11,756 nt of DNA, taken from the NCBI GenBank assembly GCA_017656425.1, contig JACDNV010000031.1:1-11756 (forward strand). Reading direction: 5' to 3'. A program made the position numbers and the translations under genes. The DNA comes from Candidatus Neomarinimicrobiota bacterium (lineage in GTDB: Bacteria > Fidelibacterota > UBA2242 > B5-G15). The notes beneath the pieces are model-generated. The model was not told where the DNA came from. It saw nothing but the letters and a program-made list of their open reading frames with translations, and ran no database searches. Position 1 is the first letter of the stretch; each line of letters begins with the position of its first letter. Of this stretch, positions 6,278 to 11,756 are shown one piece after another.

Positions 6278-6990
6278 TGAAGGAACGGAATAGGGCTGAG
6301 GTAATTCTTTCTGTTGAAGGTATATCCAAGACTTACAGAAAAAAGTGGATTTTGGATAATGTTAGTTTCGAAGTAAAAAGAGGAGAGGTTGTTGGACTAG
6401 TTGGCCCCAATGGATCAGGAAAGTCGACGACCATCAAGATTATATGTGGACTTGTTTTTCCTGATAGAGGAGATGTTAGGATAAATGGAGTAGGAGTATT
6501 CACTAATCCGCTGGTTGCCTTGAAACGGGTTGGAGCTTTGGTTGAAGGAGCACAATTTTACCCTTATCTCACGGCCTTCGAGAACCTTGAATTAATTTGT
6601 TCAATTTCTGGTCTGGATACGTCCCGGATTGACAGGCTGCTCAATTCCGTTGGACTGTCAGAGGCAATTCACGTTAAGGTGAAAGAGTTTTCTCAGGGTA
6701 TGAGGCAACGTTTGGGAATAGCGCAGGCTCTTCTAAAAGAACCAGAGCTTGTAATTCTGGATGAACCCACCAGTTTTCTGGATCATAATGGGATGGAATT
6801 GCTGTTTGGTATTATTCGTGAGTTGAAAGACTCCAGTAAAACCGCTTTTTTAATATCCGGCAACGATCTGAGTGGTATGAGTAAAATATGTAATAGAATT
6901 ATTGCTTTGAACAAAGGCAAGATAGTCGCAGATGGCTTTCTTGGAAATCTTTCAGAGGAAGGTGTTTCTTCTCTGGAAAAACTGTTTTGA
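6262..6990 (+). CDS. ABC transporter ATP-binding protein
   Basis: A single nucleotide-binding domain of 242 aa, cytoplasmic, expected to power export with the permease at 8573. Walker A GPNGSGKST is at 48-56, the signature FSQGMRQR at 143-150, Walker B LVILDEPT at 163-170 with catalytic Glu168, and the D-loop SFLD at 171-174. The Q-loop position has Glu95 (ALVEGAQFY), as is usual in the BcrA/CcmA-type branch. The H-loop, normally SSH, reads ISGND at 198-202, so the switch His is Asn201, which is unusual. The gene overlaps the end of the fused enzyme; GTG 6262 is given, but GTG 6277 (TAGTG overlap, GGATGAG six bases upstream) is equally plausible and removes only five residues. The ATPase and permease correspond to the yydI/yydJ pair of epipeptide clusters by role, not by demonstrated homology. 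Confidence 0.88.
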   Translation: MDERLVKERNRAEVILSVEGISKTYRKKWILDNVSFEVKRGEVVGLVGPNGSGKSTTIKIICGLVFPDRGDVRINGVGVFTNPLVALKRVGALVEGAQFYPYLTAFENLELICSISGLDTSRIDRLLNSVGLSEAIHVKVKEFSQGMRQRLGIAQALLKEPELVILDEPTSFLDHNGMELLFGIIRELKDSSKTAFLISGNDLSGMSKICNRIIALNKGKIVADGFLGNLSEEGVSSLEKLF

Positions 6991-7017
6991 ATCTGGATAT
7001 ATAGTGGAGGTAAAATA

Positions 7018-8568
7018 GTGAGTCAACTAAAAGTTCTGTTGTTTGTAAGTTTTTGGCTACTGATACTGGGTACTTTTCCTGCTGGATGGGCTGTTGATAA
7101 GGATTCATATTTTGAAGTTTATAAGTTCAGAATTAATGGTTGTATAAAGGATTATGTTATTGAGGACATAAATGGAGATGGCTTAAAGGATATAATGGTG
7201 TTCTATCAAAGGCTGGATTTACACAGGAATTTTTGTGCTGCGATTTATTATCAGAGCTCGGACGGCTTTAAGAGCAGACCGGATCAGAATGTCAGAATTG
7301 ATTCATCAGTGATTATTCTTGATTTAGCCAATATCGATCCAAGTCCTGCGTTGGAAATAGTGGCTATTGAGCCTGAGGGAGTGTTTTGTTATACCCGGCA
7401 TAAAGACGTTTTCGTGGATGTGCCAGAATTGCTTATAAAGGAGGAGTCGGTATTTAGAGTTCCGGGCCCTAGAAAACTTCTGTGGGACTTTTCGGAAGAT
7501 TTCGATAATGATGGGATAGATGAAATGGTTATTCCCGGGTTTGGCGGATTGAAGATTTATAAAAAAGGCGTAACCCGGGACGATTATCGTTTAAACTCTC
7601 TGTTACACGTTTGTCCGGATGTCATTCTGGAGGAATCTCAAGAGGTTGCAAAAAGCATTTCACCTATTTACAGAATTCCGAAAATGTTGTTTATGGATTA
7701 CAATAATGATGGGAAAAGAGATATCCTGGTTATTGAAAGATATGGTTTGAAGATCTTTTTTCAGAAAGGGGTGCCAATGTTTACTGATGAAAATTCTGCG
7801 CAACTACGACTGGGGTTCGGATATTGTAACACTTCGGCTATTTCGGTTGGAACCAGAGGGGACTCTAAAGAGAAAATAGGGATAGGTCATATAGTTGATC
7901 TGAATAATGATGGGTTTGTGGATTTAGTTGTGAATAAATTACAGAATAGAGGAAGTATGTTCAATCCGAAGAAGCAATTCCAGATATATTTGGGCAGAAG
8001 AGATGAGGAACATCCTTTAAATGGCAGTGTATTCGAAAAGGTACCGGATCAAATAATCACGAGTATGGGCTTTCAGATAGCCAGCCAGTTGGTGGATGTT
8101 AATAATGATGGAATGTATGATATTGTTATTCCTTATGTGGATCTGAATATATACAGACTCATTTCTCTTTTTTTAAGGGGGAAGATCAGAGTGGATGTTG
8201 TTTTTTATATTCAGGATGGTAATGACGGTTTGTTCAAACCTGAGAACTACCGCAGGAGTTTTAAAGTAGTGATGGGGTTTGGCGGTAGGGCCAGGGTTCC
8301 TGTATTTTGTGTCGATGGGGATTTTAACGGGGATGGTTATGTGGATCTGTTGACAAATGAAGGTGGGGACCTGTTGATCTTCTATGGGAAGATGGGTAAG
8401 GAGTTCAGTGAAAGGCCCGAGGTTAAGTTTCCTGTAGGTGTCCTGGCAGGGAGAGTGTTCAGTGTTACAGTAGCAAGAATAAATGACGATTTAAAATCCG
8501 ATGTTGTGATTGTTCCTGAGGCAGGAGATGCCAATAGCGACACAATCTTACTGTTGGTTACGGGCTGA
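7018..8568 (+). CDS. Exported FG-GAP/VCBS-repeat beta-propeller protein
   Basis: 516 aa, started by GTG with a perfect GGAGG (7006-7010) seven bases upstream. Residues 1-25 form a Sec signal peptide (Lys5, hydrophobic core 6-20, likely cut after AGWA at 25), with no lipobox Cys. The mature part carries six calcium-binding loops of the DxDxDG / DxNxDG type: DINGDG 50-55, DFDNDG 161-166, DYNNDG 227-232, DLNNDG 294-299, DVNNDG 360-365 and DFNGDG 435-440, plus a degenerate one near 488. Spaced about 65-110 residues apart, these predict an integrin-alpha-like propeller outside the cytoplasm. Such folds bind proteins or sugars rather than catalyse. Its place between the ATPase and permease suggests a part in export, display, self-protection or target binding of the product; none of these is shown by the sequence. 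Confidence 0.8.
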   Translation: MSQLKVLLFVSFWLLILGTFPAGWAVDKDSYFEVYKFRINGCIKDYVIEDINGDGLKDIMVFYQRLDLHRNFCAAIYYQSSDGFKSRPDQNVRIDSSVIILDLANIDPSPALEIVAIEPEGVFCYTRHKDVFVDVPELLIKEESVFRVPGPRKLLWDFSEDFDNDGIDEMVIPGFGGLKIYKKGVTRDDYRLNSLLHVCPDVILEESQEVAKSISPIYRIPKMLFMDYNNDGKRDILVIERYGLKIFFQKGVPMFTDENSAQLRLGFGYCNTSAISVGTRGDSKEKIGIGHIVDLNNDGFVDLVVNKLQNRGSMFNPKKQFQIYLGRRDEEHPLNGSVFEKVPDQIITSMGFQIASQLVDVNNDGMYDIVIPYVDLNIYRLISLFLRGKIRVDVVFYIQDGNDGLFKPENYRRSFKVVMGFGGRARVPVFCVDGDFNGDGYVDLLTNEGGDLLIFYGKMGKEFSERPEVKFPVGVLAGRVFSVTVARINDDLKSDVVIVPEAGDANSDTILLLVTG

Positions 8569-8572
8569 AGGT

Positions 8573-9370
8573 ATGTGGCTGAGAATTCGCAGAATTACTA
8601 TAATAGAGGCAAGAAAAATACTGAAGAAGAAAAGTATATGGGTGTTAGTCTCTTTGCTGATTGTTTTTCAAGCGCTGTTGACGTTATTCGGGATTGGCCT
8701 TACAGGAGGAACTGCTCTGGATAATGGGTATCAGATCAGCGCTTTGTCTGTAAAAGTGTCTTTGCAGTTTATAGTTCTATTCATATTAGTTGTTTCCTTA
8801 AAATCTATTTCTGATGAGGTGTCTTATGGAACTATTAAGATCATGCTGTCGAATTCAGTTTTGCGCCAGGATGTTGTTCTCAGCAAATTTCTTGCTGTAT
8901 GCCTTTTATCTTGGATTCTCGTGGTTACTGTAGGGGTTGTTGGACTTGTGCTGGGTGGTTTTTCTGCCGGGATGAGTGACCTCAAAGAAGGGGAATATAT
9001 AATTTTTTCGTCATTTTTCCTCTTAAAAAATTATTTTTACACTATCATTCTAACGCTACTATCATTGCCGCCTTTGGTTGCCTATTCTATTCTTTTTTCG
9101 GCTGTAATACGGAATCCGGGAGCTTCAGTGGGATTTGGAATAGCTATTTACTTCTTATTGCAGGTTTTTTCGGAAAGTTACTCCATTGAAGAATATTCAT
9201 TCACATACTATATATTCAGGCCGGTGGGTGAATATTACAGGATTGCCCACGGTGAATTACATAATTTGCTTACGGACTTAATTCATCTGATCGTTTCTTC
9301 TTCATTTTATGTAGTGATATTTATAGTTCTGGCAGTCTATTTGGTAAAGAGGATAGATTTTTGGGACTGA
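8573..9370 (+). CDS. ABC-2 type transporter permease
   Basis: A 265-aa integral membrane protein with about six hydrophobic segments, the first at roughly 24-45. After the second segment it has SDEVSYGTIKIMLSNSVLRQ, which matches the conserved cytoplasmic coupling region of ABC-2 permeases (E..GT...L....R). It should form the channel for the ATPase encoded at 6262. The ATG at 8573, four bases after the propeller gene's stop, is chosen; a longer frame back to TTG 8510 lies inside the upstream gene and adds a non-conserved polar stretch. The Shine-Dalgarno is poor (AAGG almost touching the ATG), so translational coupling is likely. The 3' end overlaps the next gene by 10 bases. The small size and partner genes suit export of a peptide or small lipophilic product. 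Confidence 0.82.
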   Translation: MWLRIRRITIIEARKILKKKSIWVLVSLLIVFQALLTLFGIGLTGGTALDNGYQISALSVKVSLQFIVLFILVVSLKSISDEVSYGTIKIMLSNSVLRQDVVLSKFLAVCLLSWILVVTVGVVGLVLGGFSAGMSDLKEGEYIIFSSFFLLKNYFYTIILTLLSLPPLVAYSILFSAVIRNPGASVGFGIAIYFLLQVFSESYSIEEYSFTYYIFRPVGEYYRIAHGELHNLLTDLIHLIVSSSFYVVIFIVLAVYLVKRIDFWD

Positions 9371-10452
9371 AAAAATGTCTGAACAAATACTGTATTCCTG
9401 AGTTGGTTGAAGGTGTAATAACTTGTGAACTTGATGCTGTCTATCGTGATAGCCCGAGGTATTTAATTGTTACTCCTGACAGGAGATATTTTGAGATTTC
9501 ATACTCAGTAAAAAGGGTAGTAGATTTTATAGATGGTAGAAGAAGAGTTCTGGATATTGTTGAAGAATTGAACTATCTCGGCTTTAGCTTCTCACTGTTA
9601 GATTTGATAAATGTTTTTGAACGTTTTTTGATCCCGTATGGCATAGTTATAATAGATGGGGAGAGGCTCAATGAAGCAAAAGGGGTAAAAACAACAGGTG
9701 TTTCCTATCTGAGGATGAAAAAAAATTTTATTAGTTACAACCACGTATATTTAATACTAAGGGTTTTCAGTAACTTTTTTAGGCTTAATATATGTATGTT
9801 TATATTAGCAGCTATTTTGTTGTCGCATATGCATTTGTATACCAGTTATCAGCAACCTGTACTCCAGCTGTCGAATACCCTCGATGTGATAGCGTTATGT
9901 GTTATTCTAGTTTTTTCTACATTCTTTCATGAGTTGGGCCATCTTTCTGCTGCGACCCATTTTGGTGTGAAATCAGGGAGCATTGGTTTAGGACTATATT
10001 TAGTTTTTCCTGTTTTCTATTCGGATATATCCGATATCTGGAAGCTGAACAGACATAAACGTATAGTCATCGATGTCGCTGGTGTTTATTTTAACTTGAT
10101 TTTTGTTGTATGCCTGTATTTGTTTTACATGTGTTTTAAGTACGACGTAATTATCCTGGCTATATATTTGATAGATTATAAGACAGTTATTTCGCTTAAT
10201 CCTTTTTTTCGGTTTGATGGTTATTGGATTTTGTCTGACGCTACTGGAATTACAAACATGAGAAGGAAATCTCAGTTGCTCATCTGCAAGTTGCTTCCCA
10301 GGGGTTTACAGGACAGAGTAGGTTGCGATTTTACTACCAGTGATTTATCCCCAAAAAATAAGATATTTTTAGTTCTGTATGCTTTTGTCTGTAGCTTGTT
10401 TTTTGTCTGCTTCAGTCTTAGAACGTTCTTTGTAGTCTTGCGTTTAGTTTGA
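9361..10452 (+). CDS. PqqD-like domain fused to membrane M50 zinc metalloprotease
   Basis: 363 aa from a TTG start with AGAGGA (9348-9353) seven bases upstream, overlapping the permease gene. Residues about 30-105 resemble a PqqD-like RiPP recognition element (YLIVTPDRRYFEISYSVKRV, then GRRRVLDIVEEL). The rest is a polytopic site-2-type protease: HELGH at 190-194 gives two zinc ligands and the catalytic Glu191, and NPFFRFDGYW at 280-289 gives the third ligand, Asp286. The stretch FPVFYSDISDIWKLNRHKR (216-234) is typical of peptide-zinc-metalloprotease proteins found beside RiPP clusters, such as YydH. All catalytic residues are intact. Inferred role: bind the leader of the small peptide and cleave it in or at the membrane before export. 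It is the last gene of the operon; no clear intrinsic terminator follows. Confidence 0.82.
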   Translation: MGLKKCLNKYCIPELVEGVITCELDAVYRDSPRYLIVTPDRRYFEISYSVKRVVDFIDGRRRVLDIVEELNYLGFSFSLLDLINVFERFLIPYGIVIIDGERLNEAKGVKTTGVSYLRMKKNFISYNHVYLILRVFSNFFRLNICMFILAAILLSHMHLYTSYQQPVLQLSNTLDVIALCVILVFSTFFHELGHLSAATHFGVKSGSIGLGLYLVFPVFYSDISDIWKLNRHKRIVIDVAGVYFNLIFVVCLYLFYMCFKYDVIILAIYLIDYKTVISLNPFFRFDGYWILSDATGITNMRRKSQLLICKLLPRGLQDRVGCDFTTSDLSPKNKIFLVLYAFVCSLFFVCFSLRTFFVVLRLV

Positions 10453-10679
10453 AAGTCTGGTATTCCAATATGACCTGAGTTCGTAGTAAGGCTAAATAAC
10501 ATTAAGACCGCCATACGGAAAATATCTGAGCAGCCTTAGCCTCCCAAACAAAAGAAGAAATGGTGCAGATTCTTAAAAGTGGGAGGGAAATTGCCAGCTC
10601 CGATATACTAATAAGTAGAGACACAGTAGACAAACGTTTTAATAAACTGCTTAGATTAAATTCTGATAAAGAGAAATAA
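10453..10679 (+). pseudogene. Winged-helix remnant (39-codon open frame at its end)
   Basis: Positions 10560-10679 encode 39 residues (MVQILKSGREIASSDILISR, then DTVDKRFNKLL) that read as a winged helix-turn-helix, loosely like the C-terminal domain of the Fic protein at the left edge. Upstream similarity is broken: one frame gives PEFVVRLNNIKTAIRKISEQ and ends at TAG 10537, and the wHTH frame opens only after TGA 10527. There is no Shine-Dalgarno. It is most simply the tail of a decayed gene. A 7-bp inverted repeat (AGGCTAA 10489-10495, TTAGCCT 10536-10542) has a 40-base loop and is not a credible terminator. Confidence 0.45.
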
Positions 10680-10717
10680 GGAAAGGAGAAGTACCGTAAT
10701 TGGTGCTGGCGATAACG

Positions 10718-10840
10718 GATATTGTAGACAACCTGATTGAGATCTCCTCTGCAATAGAAATAATCCTGAATGCCTATCTTGTGCCGAAGTGGGAAGTATC
10801 TTTGAGAGGAAAGACATTAGTCGGGGCAACCCGTCCTTAA
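10718..10840 (+). pseudogene. Remnant of the fic 5' coding region (copy C)
   Basis: Positions 10718-10837 align without gaps with 18-137 of the left-edge Fic gene at an offset of 10700, including NLIEI.SA.EIILNAYLVPK. The frame then meets TAA at 10838, before any Fic catalytic motif. Substitutions are few in the first 80 bases and many in the last 40. The sequence after the break (ttttgctttgctcgcg ... ctgtgtgtcat) resembles that after remnant B at 3447. Confidence 0.8.
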
Positions 10841-10883
10841 CGAGTTCTCAGTTTTGCTTTGCTCGCGTGGGGTTTACCTGTGT

Positions 10884-10919
10884 GTCATCGCTAGGAAGCC
10901 GAAGGCGACGAAGCGATCT
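10884..10919 (+). repeat. Palindromic half-element after fic remnant C
   Basis: gtcatcgctaggaagccgaaggcgacgaagcgatct in pieces matches the plus form of the palindrome family (gtcattgcgagg ... gacgaagcaatct) with a few changes. Confidence 0.7.
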
Positions 10920-10972
10920 GTTTCAGGAGGTGTTTGACGCTCAAAACGTACCGCCATCGCCCTTGTTGAGGG

Positions 10973-11147
10973 AGATTGCCACGCTCCGCTTACGCTTCGC
11001 TCGCAATGACAGGGGAACCTCCCCAACTGTCATTGCGAGGAGTCCCATCGGGACGACGAAGCAATCTGCTCTGCTGGTGGAATAACATTAAAACATACTG
11101 TCATCGGCTCAATCAAAATAGATTGCTTCGCTAACGCTCGCAATGAC
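10973..11147. repeat. Composite palindromic repeat unit 3
   Basis: Minus, plus, minus half-elements at 10973-11010, 11029-11067 and 11120-11147. The middle element has hairpin GTCCC-atc-GGGAC at 11042-11054, with a loop base different from unit 1 while the stem is kept. The spacer ggaataacattaaaacat matches units 1 and 2. Confidence 0.8.
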
Positions 11148-11194
11148 AGGAAGGCTACCCGCAAACAACGAAGCAACCTTTACCAACGAGAAAC

Positions 11195-11213
11195 AAAAAA
11201 GCCCCGAAAGGGC
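11195..11213 (-). terminator. Short intrinsic-terminator-like hairpin on the minus strand
   Basis: On the minus strand, GCCC-tttcg-GGGC is followed by six T (11200 down to 11195). The stem is only four to five pairs. No minus-strand gene is seen that would use it; it may be a relic within the repeat. Confidence 0.35.
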
Positions 11214-11225
11214 CATTTTAGCTGC

Positions 11226-11337
11226 CTGTTGGCCTGTTGGCTTGATAGCCAGTTGGCTAGTTAGCTAGTTAGCCTGTTAGCCAGTTAGCTAGTTAGCTTG
11301 TTAGCCCGATAGCTTGATAGCTTGTTAGCTTGACAGC
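11226..11337. repeat. 8-bp minisatellite, right copy, first half (14 units)
   Basis: Fourteen consecutive 8-mers ending in GGC or AGC (ctgttggc, ttgatagc, tagttagc, ttgttagc, ccgatagc and so on) in unbroken phase. The last six correspond exactly to those of the left copy; the extra units lie on the outer side. Confidence 0.8.
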
Positions 11338-11358
11338 CAGTCAGACCATTTACCTCTC

Positions 11359-11478
11359 AGCCATCCAGCTACCTAGCCGTCTAGCCATTTCGCTATCTAG
11401 CCACCTCGCCATCCAGCCATCTAGCTATCCAGCCACCCAGCCACCCAGCTATCCAGCTATCTAGCCATCCCGCCATCC
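11359..11478. repeat. 8-bp minisatellite, right copy, second half (15 units)
   Basis: Fifteen 8-mers of AGCYAYCY type in unbroken phase. The first six are identical to the left copy, after which the order differs, showing unit gain or loss at the outer end. Confidence 0.8.
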
Positions 11479-11485
11479 CATCAGC

Positions 11486-11514
11486 TTGCAACCCTGACTC
11501 AGAATTAGTATATT
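11486..11514 (+). promoter_or_regulatory. Sigma70-type promoter of the coiled-coil gene
   Basis: TTGCAA (11486-11491), a 17-base spacer and TATATT (11509-11514). The expected transcript start near 11521 is about 20 bases before the ATG at 11542, which has GAGG (11533-11536) at a good distance. Confidence 0.6.
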
Positions 11515-11541
11515 AACATCTCGCAAAATCTTGAGGTTGGA

Positions 11542-11756
11542 ATGGCAGTCGTAACAGCAAAAAATCTCTGAGAGAAAAACTCGGGAATGATGGCATAGAA
11601 GTCTTGGTTGAATTAATCAACGAAGCCCAGAAAGAAACTCAAAATAATGTAATCAAGTTCGTCGAAGAAAAATTCGAAAAAAGACTCTCCGAAGAACTGG
11701 TTAAGGTTAAAGTCGAAATTGGTGAAGTAAAATCCGAATTGATAACCAGAATCGAA
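11542..11756 (+). pseudogene. Coiled-coil protein gene, frameshifted near its start, 3' partial
   Basis: The ATG at 11542 with GAGG upstream gives MAVVTAKNL and then TGA at 11569. In the frame shifted by two bases, coding continues without stop to the window edge (63 codons from 11568): LREKLGNDGIEVLVELINEA, then a charged, heptad-like helix rich in Glu, Lys and Val. Removing one CT from CTCT at 11566-11569 restores MAVVTAKN-LREKLGNDGIEV, a continuous start I recognise from small coiled-coil proteins of unknown function in environmental bacteria. The promoter and RBS are intact, so the break may be recent, a sequencing error, or a slippage switch. The 3' end lies outside the window. Confidence 0.65.

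Larger units (their letters stand above)
10892..11478. repeat. Right copy of the long direct repeat (partner 1091-1555)
   Basis: Same content and order as the left copy, with 129 identical bases at 11285-11413. It has an insertion of about 70 bases that includes gccccgaaagggc (11201-11213) and twice as many first-half minisatellite units. The plus-strand ORF across 10789-11085 is only repeat sequence and is not a gene. Confidence 0.85.

Noticed and set aside
6899-7108. Minus-strand ORF across the ATPase/propeller junction
   Set aside because: It overlaps two well-supported genes and the GGAGG site and has no family features.
3996-10452. Lanthipeptide or sactipeptide/radical SAM cluster
   Set aside because: The peptide has no Cys, and no LanM/LanB/LanC or CxxxCxxC radical SAM motif was found in the window.
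10272-10514. Minus-strand ORF overlapping the M50 gene end
   Set aside because: It is a shadow of the membrane protease frame, with no motif or RBS.
10789-11085. Plus-strand ORF of 98 codons
   Set aside because: It begins in the fic remnant and runs through palindromic repeats in a frame unrelated to fic; it is repeat translation only.

Overview
The window reads as bacterial DNA of low to moderate GC, with AGA/AGG arginine codons, Shine-Dalgarno sites, sigma70-type promoters and many GTG/TTG starts. It is rich in dispersed palindromic repeats and gene remnants, as is common in uncultivated environmental bacteria. No rRNA, tRNA or informational gene is present, so I do not assign a phylum.

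Layout. (1) 3-1025: 3' part of a Fic-family AMP-transferase gene with a C-terminal winged helix; it enters from the left edge. (2) 1026-1730: gene-free, repeat-dense DNA with a 12-bp tandem repeat, two composite palindromic units and an 8-bp minisatellite in two inverted halves. (3) 2084-3271: a two-gene toxin-antitoxin operon, an XRE-Panacea (PanA-like) antitoxin overlapping a RelE/ParE-like toxin. (4) 3272-3915: gene-poor DNA with a short remnant of the fic 5' end. (5) 3916-10452: a compact one-strand operon behind a strong promoter. It encodes a 55-aa acidic peptide ending in aromatics (candidate RiPP precursor), a class I isoprenoid-synthase-like protein fused to a terpene-cyclase/prenyltransferase-repeat domain, an ABC ATPase, an exported FG-GAP/VCBS beta-propeller protein, an ABC-2 permease, and a PqqD-like domain fused to an M50 zinc metalloprotease. 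(6) 10453-11480: wHTH remnant, second fic 5' remnant, then a second copy of the repeat block, with a 129-bp stretch identical to the left copy. (7) 11486-11756: a promoter and a short coiled-coil gene broken by a 2-bp duplication, running off the right edge.

The operon in (5) is the main item. Precursor-like peptide, modifying-enzyme slot, ATPase, permease and PqqD-M50 protease resemble an epipeptide-type (yydFGHIJ-like) cluster. Here the expected radical SAM enzyme is absent and a fused isoprenoid-type protein takes its place. I infer a peptide natural-product pathway in which the peptide is bound by the PqqD-like domain, modified by an isoprenoid-type enzyme, cleaved in or near the membrane and exported. 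The function of the fused enzyme and of the propeller protein cannot be read from sequence alone.
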